From positions 62,001 to 126,000 of the forward strand of contig UBYA01000015.1 of assembly GCA_900469615.1 (NCBI GenBank): a DNA stretch of 64,000 nucleotides, written 5' to 3'. Source of the stretch: Hyphomicrobiales bacterium (GTDB lineage: Bacteria > Pseudomonadota > Alphaproteobacteria > Rhizobiales > Rhizobiaceae). Below, piece by piece: positions 41,481 through 50,538 of the stretch. The translations under genes and the position numbers were made by a program. A model generated the notes under the pieces. It saw only the letters and a list, made by a program, of their open reading frames with translations. It made no database searches and was not told where the DNA came from. How positions within the stretch are numbered: position 1 is the first letter of the stretch; the number at the start of each line of letters is the position of its first letter.

Positions 41481-42133
41481 GTCAGCTTGGTTTTCTGATG
41501 CCCGGCCTCGTCGAAATTCCCGGGAGCGAGCCAGCGCTCGTAGCCGGCCTTCAGCCGCGGCCAGTCGGTGTCGATCATGGCGAACCATGCGGTGTCGCGG
41601 TTCTGGCCTTTCGCAACCATATGCTGGCGGAAGATACCCTCGAAGACGAAGCCGAAGCGTTCGGCCGCCCGCTTCGACGGCTCGTTGAGATCGTTGCACT
41701 TCCATTCGAAACGGCGATAGCCGAGCGTATCGAAGACGTAGGATGCGAACAGATAGAGGGTTTCGGTCGTCACGCGGCTACGGGCGATGGCAGGCCCCCA
41801 CAGGATACTGCCGATCTCGATGACGCCGTGCGCGCTGTCGATCCGCATCAAAGCCTGCCGTCCTTCGGCGCGGCCCGTTCGCTTGTCGATCGTCGCGAAG
41901 AAAAGCGGATCGGCACCGGATGCCGCTTTATCGAGCCATTGAGTGAAAGCGGCACGGTCGGCCGGTACATCCTCGAAAAGATAGCGGAAGCGCTCTTCCG
42001 CGCCGGGCGCCCGGGCTGAGGCAAACAGCTCGTCGCCATGGCGGGCCGGATCGAGCGGTTCGATCCTGGCATAGCGGCCGTCGAGGGTAATGCGTTCGGG
42101 GCGGGCCACCCCCTTCCAGTTCGTGAGATCCAT
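41474..42133 (-). CDS. GNAT-family N-acetyltransferase (RimJ/RimL type)
   Basis: A 219-residue protein of the Acetyltransf_3 class: VIEIGSILWGPAIARSRVTT, TLGYRRFEWKCNDLNEPSKR and AAERFGFVFEGIFRQHMVAK are typical of the group that modifies protein N-termini or small molecules. It is a single gene, cytosolic, with no informative neighbour. Confidence 0.87.
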   Translation of the reverse strand: MDLTNWKGVARPERITLDGRYARIEPLDPARHGDELFASARAPGAEERFRYLFEDVPADRAAFTQWLDKAASGADPLFFATIDKRTGRAEGRQALMRIDSAHGVIEIGSILWGPAIARSRVTTETLYLFASYVFDTLGYRRFEWKCNDLNEPSKRAAERFGFVFEGIFRQHMVAKGQNRDTAWFAMIDTDWPRLKAGYERWLAPGNFDEAGHQKTKLTF

Positions 42134-42164
42134 GTCACAGTCCTTTGGTCATCAGATGCAGTCT

Positions 42165-42268
42165 AAAGCAATTCCAGGAAAAGTATGCAGCGATTTTCCG
42201 TTCGGAATTGCATGAAAACAAAGAGATAGGTCGGTTCAGCGATTCCGTGAAACGCGGAACCGCTTTAG
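42165..42268 (+). repeat. RIME-type intergenic repeat, copy 5
   Basis: Same orientation as copy 1; well conserved (GCAATTCCAGGAAAAGTATG and CGTGAAACGCGGAACCGCTT). The stop codon of the split-barrel oxidase falls inside its terminal arm. Confidence 0.88.
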
Positions 42269-42948
42269 CGAAGCCGGCCGGATCGCAGCAGCTCTGCCAG
42301 GGATTGCGGCAGCTCTATCCCCTCGGGCAAGCCGGGCGCCGGCTGCGGCGGCACCAGACGACTTTCGATGGGCAGGACGCCGGCCCAGACCGGATGGCCG
42401 GCCTCGTCGATGTCCCCCGGCGGACCGTTGCGGATCTTGGCGCTGGCTTCCTCGATCTTCATCCGCAATATCGACGTCGCCTTGACCTCCTGCCGGGTCA
42501 TCGGCCGCAGGCTGTCCCAGCGGCCGGGAAACAGGTCTTCGACCAGGCGGCGCAGCGCATCGGTCTTTTCCTCGATGTCATCGATGAGGCGTGCCGTGCC
42601 GAAGACCATGGCCGAGCGATAGTTGACCGAATGATTGAAGGCCGAGCGGGCAAGCACATAGCCGTCCATGATGCTGCAGGTCAGGCAGACCGGCATGTCC
42701 TCAGCGGCGCGCAGGAAGCGGCTGGCAGACGAACCGTGCCAATAGACATGATCGTCCTCGCGCCAATGCAGGGTCGGCGTCACATAGGGCGCGCCATTGA
42801 TGACATAGCCGACATGACAGAGCGGGGCGGCATCCAGAATGGCATGGACGTCGGCATGCGCGTGGCTGCCGCGCTTCGGGCTGCGCCGCACGCGGGTACG
42901 CTCCGTGGTCGGATATGTCTCGGTGTCGGGCGGGCGGAGATCGGTCAT
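42265..42948 (-). CDS. pyridoxamine 5'-phosphate oxidase-like FMN-binding split-barrel protein
   Basis: A 227-residue protein with the split-barrel core (LCHVGYVINGAPYVTPTLHW, VYWHGSSASRFLRAAEDMPV, NYRSAMVFGTARLIDDIEEK). It is divergent from a MocR-type regulator, and such pairs often control vitamin B6-linked or FMN-dependent enzymes. The protein is closer to the general PNPOx-like/NimA-like group than to PdxH. Its last residues are encoded by a RIME repeat. Confidence 0.85.
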   Translation of the reverse strand: MTDLRPPDTETYPTTERTRVRRSPKRGSHAHADVHAILDAAPLCHVGYVINGAPYVTPTLHWREDDHVYWHGSSASRFLRAAEDMPVCLTCSIMDGYVLARSAFNHSVNYRSAMVFGTARLIDDIEEKTDALRRLVEDLFPGRWDSLRPMTRQEVKATSILRMKIEEASAKIRNGPPGDIDEAGHPVWAGVLPIESRLVPPQPAPGLPEGIELPQSLAELLRSGRLR

Positions 42949-43042
42949 GTCTTCCTCATCGATTGAGCGTTGATCTCTGCCAGCAAAGAGGTAGGCTATA
43001 AATAGCCAGTTTCTTGATTTTCAGCAGACCAGTTGAGGTTTC

Positions 43043-44470
43043 ATGACAGCGGTGGCGCAGTGGCCGGCACTCGACCGGACTTCGGGCGATCTGGAGGGGC
43101 AAGTCTATCGCGTGATGCGCGACAGGATCCTGCACGGACAAATGCCGGCAGGTCAGCGGGTGCCATCGACACGGACGATGGCGCTCTCGCTCGGCGTTGC
43201 GCGCTCGACCGTCGTCAATGCCTATGATCGCCTGAAGGCGGAGGGCTATCTGCAGTCTGCGACCGGTGCGGCAACGCGCGTCGCAGCCTTCCCGTCGGCA
43301 CCCTTGTCCGGGCGTGCCGCCGCGCCGCTGCCGAACCAGCCCCGCATTACTGAATTCAAGACCGGGGGATTGTTCGAGCCCGGCGTGCCGGATGTTTCGG
43401 CCTTTCCCCATGCCGCCTGGGCGCGTTGTCTCGGCGCTCGCGGCCGCTCTCTGCGGGTGCACGATCTCGGCTACAGCGACCATGGCGGCGTGCGCGAACT
43501 GCGCGAAGCCATCCTCGAACATATCGTGGCGACGCGCGGCGTGATTGCCCGTCCCGAACAGATCGTCATCGTTCCATCGACCGGGGCTGCAATCGGGCTT
43601 CTCGCGAGCGTTCTGATTCGTCCAGGCGATCCGGCCAATGAGGTGGTCTGGATGGAGGAGCCGGGTTATGCCAGCGCACAGGCGATTCTGCGCATGGCCG
43701 GGGCCAGCCTCGTGCCGGTGCCTTGCGATGCCGAGGGCATCGATATTGCCCGCGGCGCCGGCCCGCCGCCACGGCTGATCTATGTCACGCCCTCGCATCA
43801 ATATCCGACCGGCGTCACCATGAGCCTGCCGCGTCGGCTCGCCCTGCTCGAATATGCTCGCGCGAGCGGCGCGATCGTGCTGGAAGACGATTATGACAGC
43901 GAGTTCCAGTATGCATCGCGCCCCATCGCGGCCTTGCAGGGCATCGATCGCGACGAGGTGGTCGCCTATATCGGCACCTTCTCGAAGACTCTCGCGCCCG
44001 GCCTGCGCGTCGCCTATGCCGTCGTTCCCTCCAGGCTCGTGATCGCCGTCGAGGCGGCGCAGCGACTTAGAGGAGCTGTGGTGCCGATCCATATCCAGGC
44101 GGCGCTTGCCGATTTCATGCGGGAGGGACGGTTCCGCGCGCATCTGAGACGCATGAACGGAATTTATGCGGAGCGCATGGCAGCAACGGTCTCCGCACTC
44201 GATCGCCATTGCGGCGCCCGGCTCGAGGTCGGAGCGGGTGGCGGCGGGCTGCAGCTGGCAAGCTGGTTCCGGGAAGTCGAGACCGACGATCTCGCCGCAG
44301 CGCGCATCATCAATGCCCAGGGTTTCGCGGTGCGGCCGATATCGGCGCTGTATCTCGGCCCTGCGCGGCCGGGGCTGCTGCTCGGCATTGCCCGCATGGA
44401 GGCGCATGCGGCGGACGCGGCGGCGGCGAAGATCGCAAAGCTGCTTGCGGCGCCGCCGGTCAACGCCTGA
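43043..44470 (+). CDS. MocR/PdxR-type regulator (GntR domain with aminotransferase fold)
   Basis: A 475-residue regulator: winged helix at residues 15-80 (GQRVPSTRTMALSLGVARST, then VVNAYDRLKAEGYL), and a class I aminotransferase-like domain from about 110 with the pyridoxal-phosphate region YIGTFSKTLAPGLRVAY, which includes the Schiff-base lysine. It faces away from the split-barrel gene, its likely target. It overlaps the convergent AraC gene by 11 bases at the 3' end. Confidence 0.92.
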   Translation: MTAVAQWPALDRTSGDLEGQVYRVMRDRILHGQMPAGQRVPSTRTMALSLGVARSTVVNAYDRLKAEGYLQSATGAATRVAAFPSAPLSGRAAAPLPNQPRITEFKTGGLFEPGVPDVSAFPHAAWARCLGARGRSLRVHDLGYSDHGGVRELREAILEHIVATRGVIARPEQIVIVPSTGAAIGLLASVLIRPGDPANEVVWMEEPGYASAQAILRMAGASLVPVPCDAEGIDIARGAGPPPRLIYVTPSHQYPTGVTMSLPRRLALLEYARASGAIVLEDDYDSEFQYASRPIAALQGIDRDEVVAYIGTFSKTLAPGLRVAYAVVPSRLVIAVEAAQRLRGAVVPIHIQAALADFMREGRFRAHLRRMNGIYAERMAATVSALDRHCGARLEVGAGGGGLQLASWFREVETDDLAAARIINAQGFAVRPISALYLGPARPGLLLGIARMEAHAADAAAAKIAKLLAAPPVNA

Positions 44471-45323
44471 GGAACATTGCCCGGTATTCCCGTGGCGTCA
44501 CTCCCTTCAGCGCCTTGAACTGCCTGTTGAAATTGGCGAGCGAGGCATAACCGACCGCATCGCCGATGTGATGGATAGCCTGATCCGTGGAGGAAAGGCG
44601 GGCGCAGGCATCGCCGATGCGCATGCGCATGAGATAATCCGATATCGTCCCGCCGGTATGGCGGCGGAACATGCGGTGCAGGCCGGAGACGCTGAGCGCC
44701 GCGATATCGGAAAGCTCGTCGAGGCCGATCGCGCGGGCATAGTGAAGGTGCATATGCGTCAGGACACGGTCTATGCGCTCGCGGCTTTCCTTGCTGTCCG
44801 GCGCCTGAGCCGGCGCGCTGGCGAGCGGTATCGCCTGCCGGTCTTCCGCGACCCGCACCAGAATGCCGAGCAAGGCCAGAAGGCGCTCCACGGGCGGCTT
44901 TTCGAAAATGGTTTCGAAGGCGGGGCGGACGGCCGCGGAGGTCGCTGCCGAGAAGCGCAGGCCGTTGTCTCCATGCCGCAGCATCGCCTCGATCGCTCGG
45001 AATTCGACGGCGCCGCCCGTCATCTGCTGCAGCCACTCACGATTGAACCAGAGCACCAGGGCGATATGCGGCGTCTCCTCTTCGATCTTGGCGCGCGACA
45101 CCCAGCTATGCGGCAGGTTGGGGCCGACCAGCACGAGATCGCCGTCGCCATAGTCCCCGCTATGGTCGCCGATGAAGCGCTGCCCGATGGAATTCAGGGT
45201 GAGCGTCAGCTCGAACTCCGGATGGTGATGCCACTGGAAGGGAATGCAGTCGTCGAGCCGGCGGTTCAGCATGCTCCAGGATGCTTCCGGCGAACGGGGC
45301 AGGACTTCGAGATAGGGCCTCAT
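44460..45323 (-). CDS. AraC-family transcriptional regulator
   Basis: A 287-residue protein: an N-terminal cupin-like sensing domain (HHHPEFELTLTLNSIGQRFI, DLVLVGPNLPHSWVS) and a C-terminal AraC DNA-binding domain (LSDIAALSVSGLHRMFRRHT, then VGYASLANFNRQFKALKGVT). It is divergent from the phytanoyl-CoA dioxygenase-family gene, its probable target. Confidence 0.92.
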   Translation of the reverse strand: MRPYLEVLPRSPEASWSMLNRRLDDCIPFQWHHHPEFELTLTLNSIGQRFIGDHSGDYGDGDLVLVGPNLPHSWVSRAKIEEETPHIALVLWFNREWLQQMTGGAVEFRAIEAMLRHGDNGLRFSAATSAAVRPAFETIFEKPPVERLLALLGILVRVAEDRQAIPLASAPAQAPDSKESRERIDRVLTHMHLHYARAIGLDELSDIAALSVSGLHRMFRRHTGGTISDYLMRMRIGDACARLSSTDQAIHHIGDAVGYASLANFNRQFKALKGVTPREYRAMFLRR

Positions 45324-45456
45324 GGGGCGTCCGCAATGATAAGGAAGCCAGAATAGTATCAGAACTGGCCAGAGCCGGGCAACATCGAAGCGCCGCTTGC
45401 AGCTACAAGTTTTCCGTCACCCGAAACCAAAGGGGTAGCCAAGATGGAGGAAACCG

Positions 45457-46392
45457 ATGCAGCCTGCCTTGAAACGAGACGCTCACCCGACCGCATCCAC
45501 GGTCACGACGCAACTGAAGGATATCCGGAAGACGCTGCCGCTCAGGGTGTTGTCGAAGGACGATTGGCAGCATTGGATCACGAAGGGCTATGTGATCGTG
45601 CGTCAGGCGGTGCCGGCGGCGAATGTCGAGCGGCTTGCCGACGTTTTGTGGCGTTTTGACGAGAAGGACCCCAACGATCCTTCCACCTGGTATGTACCGC
45701 AGCGGCGCGAGCACAAGATGAAGGAGCTCAACAACACCGGCATGCTGGAGATCTACAATCATCAGTATCTCTGGGACAACCGGATGGAAAAGCGCATCTA
45801 CGATGTCTTCGTCGACATCTGGGATCGGGAGGATCTCTGGGTCACGATCGATCGCGCCAATCTCAATCCGCCGAAGAAGGTGAAGGGCAATCCGAACGGC
45901 TTCATCCACTGGGATGTCGACACCTCGATCCGCCCGTTGCCGATCGGCGTGCAGGGCGTTCTCAGCCTGAAGAAGCAGGATGGCGATGTCGGCGGCTTTC
46001 AGTGCGTGCCGCAACTCTTCGAGCATTTCGAAGAGTGGGAAAAGACGCAGCCGGCGGATCGCGATCCGATGCATCCCGACATGACGGGTCTTTCGGTCGT
46101 CAATATCGACATGGAGCCCGGCGACCTGATGATCTTCAATTCGTTGCTGGCGCATGGCGTGCGCCCGAACCACTCGGACAACCGCGTTCGCATGGCGCAG
46201 TATATCTCCATGCATCCGGCGGAATACGACAATGTCGCCGAACGCGAGGAACGTATCCGCCTGTGGCGGGAGCTGGACTCCCCGAAGCGCGATGCCTTTC
46301 CGGGCGACCCCCGCGACTGGGAAAAGCACAATGCGACCACGGCCGAGCTGACGCCGCTCGGCGAGAAGCTGCTGGGCCTCAAGCGCTGGTAA
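45457..46392 (+). CDS. phytanoyl-CoA dioxygenase-family protein
   Basis: A 311-residue Fe(II)/2-oxoglutarate oxygenase. The metal triad is HWDVD (first His and Asp) and the distal His in FNSLLAHGVRPNHSDNRVRM, with the trailing arginine for 2-oxoglutarate. A likely small-molecule hydroxylase in the cytosol, controlled by the divergent AraC regulator. A hairpin terminator follows. The substrate is unknown. Confidence 0.9.
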   Translation: MQPALKRDAHPTASTVTTQLKDIRKTLPLRVLSKDDWQHWITKGYVIVRQAVPAANVERLADVLWRFDEKDPNDPSTWYVPQRREHKMKELNNTGMLEIYNHQYLWDNRMEKRIYDVFVDIWDREDLWVTIDRANLNPPKKVKGNPNGFIHWDVDTSIRPLPIGVQGVLSLKKQDGDVGGFQCVPQLFEHFEEWEKTQPADRDPMHPDMTGLSVVNIDMEPGDLMIFNSLLAHGVRPNHSDNRVRMAQYISMHPAEYDNVAEREERIRLWRELDSPKRDAFPGDPRDWEKHNATTAELTPLGEKLLGLKRW

Positions 46393-46421
46393 GCGGCTGG
46401 AGATCGACTTCCTGAAAGACA

Positions 46422-46452
46422 TCGAGCGGCTCTGGGCCGCTCGAAACGTTTT
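46422..46452 (+). terminator. hairpin terminator after the PhyH-family gene
   Basis: TCGAGCGGC, 5-base loop, GCCGCTCGA, then AACGTTTTG: a perfect 9-bp stem with a weak T tract. Confidence 0.65.
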
Positions 46453-46481
46453 GTCGAGATGTCCGAAGTGCGGCGCGCCCG

Positions 46482-47063
46482 TCAGGTCTGGTTCCAGCGG
46501 CGGATGACCGGCTCGGTCAGATCGTGCTCGTAGCCGAGCACGCTGATGCTTGTGGTATCGAGGACCAGATGCTCGCCGCCTTCCGGCGGCAGGCCGACCC
46601 AGCGGGCGGCAAAGACGCGCAGGAAATGGGCACTGGAGAAGATCAGGACGGGCCCGTCGATGGCGCGCAGTTCGCCGATGATCCGGTCGGCGCGTGCGCC
46701 GACGTCGGTGGCCGTTTCACCGTTCGGGCAGCCATCGCGAAAGACCTGCCAGCCGGGGCGCTCGGCAAGGATCGCCTTGGTGGTGATGCCTTCATAGGCG
46801 CCGTAATCCCATTCCGCCAGATCGTCCTTGACGATGCGCCGGTCTCCGAAGCCGGCCAGCGCGCAGGTGTTTTGCGCGCGCTGCGACGGACTGGACCAGA
46901 CGGCGGCGAAATCGATCGAGGGCAGGCGGTTGGGAAGATTGCGCGCAGCTTCCTCGCCGGCAGCGGTCAGGGGGATATCGGTCCGGCCGGTATGCCTGCC
47001 GGAAAGGCTCCACTCCGTCTGTCCGTGCCGTACGAGATAGACTTCGGGATAGGCGCTGCTCAT
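46482..47063 (-). CDS. histidine phosphatase-family protein
   Basis: A 193-residue phosphoglycerate-mutase-like phosphatase: the catalytic RHG in YLVRHGQTEWSLSGRHTGRT, the second-half acid in DLAEWDYGAYEGIT, and the distal histidine in FSSAHFLRVFAARWVGLP. Family members act on sugar phosphates or phosphoproteins. It is a single gene. Confidence 0.9.
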   Translation of the reverse strand: MSSAYPEVYLVRHGQTEWSLSGRHTGRTDIPLTAAGEEAARNLPNRLPSIDFAAVWSSPSQRAQNTCALAGFGDRRIVKDDLAEWDYGAYEGITTKAILAERPGWQVFRDGCPNGETATDVGARADRIIGELRAIDGPVLIFSSAHFLRVFAARWVGLPPEGGEHLVLDTTSISVLGYEHDLTEPVIRRWNQT

Positions 47064-47194
47064 GCCGGTTCTCCTTTTCGCGGCGGATGCGGAATTCTTC
47101 GCATCTGCGAAGAGTTCTGTCGAGAGTTAAAGCTGGATGGAAGGCGGGACGATAACAGCCTGCAAATCCAAGAGCTTACTGGCTGTTGTGAATC

Positions 47195-47401
47195 TCATCG
47201 TTTCACGGCGCGGCGAACGCTGTAGAGCAGGATGGCGAGGCAGCCGAGCAGCAGGAGGAGCGCTCCTGCCAGCGGCGGCATGGCGAGAAACTCCACCGCT
47301 CCGGCAATCGAGAGAATGAGGATGAGGCAGAGCGTGGCAAGGCTGCCGTCATCGATGAACATGCCGATGAGCTCGGACAGGGCGATGCGCAAAACGGTCA
47401 T
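47195..47401 (-). CDS. small two-helix membrane protein
   Basis: A 68-residue protein with two hydrophobic helices (about residues 18-37 and 40-60) and a basic C-terminus. It overlaps the stop of the upstream membrane-protein gene by ATGA, so it is translationally coupled and probably its partner. It has no recognised family. Confidence 0.75.
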   Translation of the reverse strand: MTVLRIALSELIGMFIDDGSLATLCLILILSIAGAVEFLAMPPLAGALLLLLGCLAILLYSVRRAVKR

Positions 47402-48144
47402 TGGGCTGCCTTTGCTGTTTGGGTGCCGCGCATGCTGCGGATGATGGCATAGGAGGCGAGCGACACGACCGCGAAGATGGCGATCAAGGCGAGATCTGCT
47501 CCCGGCCAGTGCGCGCCGATGCCTTCCCCCGTCCAGAAGATGCCGAAGCTTGTGAGCATGAGGCCAACGACGAATTTAAGCGTATTTTCCGGCACACTGG
47601 CGAGCGGGCGATGGACCAACAGCCCGGTCAGCATGACGAGCACGAAGGCGGCCAGCGCGCCGAGGCCGGCATAGAGCGTCAGCCCATGCGCCCCGCCGAC
47701 GGCGATGACGATGAACACCACTTCCACGCCTTCCAGCAGCACCGCCTTGAAGGCGGCGAGGCCGGCGAGGTAATCGGCGCGGCGATCCGTGGATTGCGCT
47801 TGCAGCGAGGCCGTCTCCTTCGAGAAGGCCGCCGCCTCGTCATGCAGGGCGATGACGCCCAATGATCGCAGAATGGCCTTGCGAAGCCAGCGCATGCCGA
47901 ACAGGATCAGGAGAATGCCGACGACGAATTGCAGCGTCTCGATCGGTATCAGTGCCAGCAGCGGCCCGAAGATCAGCACGAGGGCGGCCAGCACGGCAAG
48001 GGCAAGGGCGGCACCTGTCAGGGCCGGGCGCCAGCTGCGGGTGACGCCGACGGCCAATACGATGGTGAAGGCCTCCACGACCTCGACGAACGAGCCGAGA
48101 AAAGAGGCCGTCACTGTGGAGAGAATGGGTGTGAGGCTGTTCAT
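47398..48144 (-). CDS. COG4280-type membrane protein, FTR1-like topology
   Basis: A 248-residue protein with about seven membrane helices. Two halves each carry an acidic motif at the start of a helix (SFVEVVEAFTIVLAVG and VLLEGVEVVFIVIAVGG). This resembles the REXXE-type repeats of FTR1 and related cation permeases, so metal transport is plausible but unproven. It leads a two-gene operon with the small membrane protein. Confidence 0.78.
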   Translation of the reverse strand: MNSLTPILSTVTASFLGSFVEVVEAFTIVLAVGVTRSWRPALTGAALALAVLAALVLIFGPLLALIPIETLQFVVGILLILFGMRWLRKAILRSLGVIALHDEAAAFSKETASLQAQSTDRRADYLAGLAAFKAVLLEGVEVVFIVIAVGGAHGLTLYAGLGALAAFVLVMLTGLLVHRPLASVPENTLKFVVGLMLTSFGIFWTGEGIGAHWPGADLALIAIFAVVSLASYAIIRSMRGTQTAKAAQ

Positions 48145-48268
48145 GAACTGATTCTCAAGTGAATGGTTAAAGGCTTGAATTCGCGTTCTTTTCCCAGGCG
48201 CCTTTGTTGGCGTGCCGAGGGTGGATGCCCGTCCGTGGCCGCGTGTTTCCGCTGCCGGCGCGGCCTGT

Positions 48269-49159
48269 TCATTTGCGTTTCCTCGTGCCGCGTTTGCTCC
48301 ATGCCTTGTCGATGGCGCCCCGCAGCTGGCTGAGCTGGTCGAGGCTGTCGATGGCGGCCGTCCTGTCCTTTGCCGCCAGTGCGACGATCAAGGCTTCGAT
48401 TAGCACCAGCGTACCGCCGTGCATGGCGAGATGGCCGGCATTGCCGCGTGGGACGGGCAGGACTTCAGCCACCTTGTCGGCAACCAGCGGGCCGAGATCG
48501 TCGCTGATCAGGATAACCGGCACGCCATGCCTGTTTGCATGTTCGAGCAATATGTCGACCTCGCGATAGAGCGGCGCATAGGCCATGACGAGCACCGCAT
48601 CGCCTTTGCCTATCCAGAGCAGGCGATCCGCAAGGGCGACGCCGGAGGTGGAAATGGCGTTGGTCGGCAGGCCGATGCGGTTGAATTGCAGGCTGGCATA
48701 ATCCGCCATGGCGCCGGATGGTCCGATGCCGAAGACGTGGCGGCGGGCCGCGCCTGCCAGCATATCGACGCAGCGTTCGAAGCTCGCGGCGAATTCCTCT
48801 CGCTGCAGCACGTCCAGAGCCCGTTCATGCATGGCAACGACGTGGCGAAGCGCATCGCGGGCATGACTGCCCGTTTCAGCCAGCGTCCGTTCCAGCCGTG
48901 CGCCGGGTGAGGGCGTTCCGGTCAATTCCGCAAGCAGGGCCGCGCGCAGCGTCGCAAGGCTTTCGAAGCCGAGGGCGCGTGCCGTGCGCACGACCGTTGC
49001 GTCGCTGGTGCCGGCGGTCTGCGCGATCTGGGCTGCCGAATTTAGTAAGGCGGCCTGCTTCTGATCGATGAAGAAGCGGGCGATGCGCTGTTCCGCGGGC
49101 GCCAGCGTGGCGAGCATCCCGAGAACGCGATCGTCGAAGCTTTGAAACTCCTGGGTCAT
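48269..49159 (-). CDS. RpiR/MurR-family transcriptional regulator
   Basis: A 296-residue protein: N-terminal helix-turn-helix (NSAAQIAQTAGTSDATVVRT, then ARALGFESLATLRAAL) and a C-terminal SIS sugar-phosphate-binding domain (HVFGIGPSGAMADYASLQFN, GDAVLVMAYAPLYREVD). A pair of inverted 16-bp motifs lies just upstream, suggesting autoregulation. Its target beyond itself is unclear, as the neighbour upstream is a terminated leftward gene. Confidence 0.9.
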   Translation of the reverse strand: MTQEFQSFDDRVLGMLATLAPAEQRIARFFIDQKQAALLNSAAQIAQTAGTSDATVVRTARALGFESLATLRAALLAELTGTPSPGARLERTLAETGSHARDALRHVVAMHERALDVLQREEFAASFERCVDMLAGAARRHVFGIGPSGAMADYASLQFNRIGLPTNAISTSGVALADRLLWIGKGDAVLVMAYAPLYREVDILLEHANRHGVPVILISDDLGPLVADKVAEVLPVPRGNAGHLAMHGGTLVLIEALIVALAAKDRTAAIDSLDQLSQLRGAIDKAWSKRGTRKRK

Positions 49160-49174
49160 TCCGAAGTCGCCGTT

Positions 49175-49220
49175 ATGTAGCAAATATTACCGATATAAAC
49201 GTAAGTAGCATTTACTACAT
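49175..49220. promoter_or_regulatory. inverted-repeat operator upstream of the RpiR-type gene
   Basis: ATGTAGCAAATATTAC and, 14 bases on, GTAGCATTTACTACAT: two 16-bp arms in inverted orientation with 13 matches. This is suited to a dimer-of-dimers RpiR repressor. Confidence 0.65.
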
Positions 49221-49234
49221 GAAAATGACAACGG

Positions 49235-49272
49235 AAAAAACAACGGGCGCTCCGCCATGCAGCGAAGCGCCC
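49235..49272 (-). terminator. intrinsic terminator of the LLM-class oxidoreductase gene
   Basis: Read leftward: GGGCGCT...AGCGCCC with a 14-base loop, followed by GTTGTTTTTT. It separates the flavin-dependent gene from the RpiR promoter. Confidence 0.8.
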
Positions 49273-49301
49273 GCAGAAGTCGGGAGACTATCTGCCTTGT
49301 A

Positions 49302-50339
49302 TTATGCCGCCAACGCGGCACGCACGGCCGGGATCACCTTCTGGCCGTAGAGCTCGATGCAGCGCATCATCTTGTCATGGCCGAGCGCGCCTGCGCTGTA
49401 CTTCAGCTGGAAGCGGCCGATTCCGAGCGTCTTGATGACCGGAGCGAGCTTGGCGGCGACCGTTTCCGGCGAGCCGGCGTAGAGTGAGCCTTTTTCGATC
49501 TCGTTGTCGAATTCGGCGCGCGTCATGGGGGGCCAGCCGCGCTCGCGGCCGATGCGGTCGCGCATCGCCTTGAAGCAGGGCCACAATTCCTCGCGCGCCT
49601 GTTCATCCGTTTCGGCGATGTAGCCGGGCGAATGGATGCCGATCGGCTTGGCGGGCTTGCCCAGCTGCTCGTAGGCACGATGATGGAGGTCGACATAGGG
49701 CTGGAATCGGTACGGGCTGCCGCCGATGATCGCCAGCATGAGCGGCAGGTCGTAATGGGCCGCGCGAACAACCGATTCCGGGCTGCCGCCGACGCCTATC
49801 CATGTTTTCAGATGACCGCTCTCGATGGACGGGAAGACCTTCTGGTTTTGCAGCGGCGGGCGGATGCTGCCCTGCCAGTTCACCGGCTCGTTGGTGAGCA
49901 GGGCTGCGAACAGGTCGAGCTTTTCCTCGAAGAGCTGTTCGTACTGCGACAGCTCGAAGCCGAACAACGGAAAGGATTCGGTGAAGGAGCCGCGACCGAG
50001 AATGACCTCGGCACGACCGTTGGAAATGGCATTGAGGCTGGAGAAGCGCTGGAACACGCGGATCGGGTCGTCCGAACTCAGCACCGTCACCGCCGATCCC
50101 AGATGGATCTTGGAGGTGCGGCTGGCGATGGCGGCGAGGATCGTCTCGGGCGAGGAGACCGCGAAATCCTCGCGGTGGTGCTCGCCGATACCAAAAAAAT
50201 CGATCCCGAGTCGATCCGCAAGGACGCCTTCCTCGACGACATTGCGGATGACCTGCGCGTGCGGCAGCGGCGTGCCCTTATCGTCAAAGGTCACATCCCC
50301 GAACGTATCCAGCCCGAATTCGACATTGTTTATCGTCAT
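49302..50339 (-). CDS. luciferase-like (LLM class) flavin-dependent oxidoreductase
   Basis: A 345-residue TIM-barrel monooxygenase: FGIGEHHREDFAVSSPETIL near residue 50, HLGSAVTVLSSDDPIRVFQR, ISNGRAEVILGRGSFTESFP, and TWIGVGGSPESVVRAAHYDL. It uses reduced flavin from a partner reductase that is not encoded here. It is a single gene with its own terminator. The substrate is unknown. Confidence 0.9.
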   Translation of the reverse strand: MTINNVEFGLDTFGDVTFDDKGTPLPHAQVIRNVVEEGVLADRLGIDFFGIGEHHREDFAVSSPETILAAIASRTSKIHLGSAVTVLSSDDPIRVFQRFSSLNAISNGRAEVILGRGSFTESFPLFGFELSQYEQLFEEKLDLFAALLTNEPVNWQGSIRPPLQNQKVFPSIESGHLKTWIGVGGSPESVVRAAHYDLPLMLAIIGGSPYRFQPYVDLHHRAYEQLGKPAKPIGIHSPGYIAETDEQAREELWPCFKAMRDRIGRERGWPPMTRAEFDNEIEKGSLYAGSPETVAAKLAPVIKTLGIGRFQLKYSAGALGHDKMMRCIELYGQKVIPAVRAALAA

Positions 50340-50538
50340 GGTTTTTCCTGTCGTGTGTCGAAATGATGTTGAGACAGCATGTAGTGTCGTTGGAGGTCAT
50401 CAACTACCCGGAAAGTTTCGGCTGAAATCTTCGAGGAATTCGATATGCCGGGGCGGCGAGCGGCGTTGTCTTCTTCCGCGCGCCGGCCAATATTAGCCTC
50501 AGCGACATCAATTCTTTCGGGATTGCGGGAGGACGTCC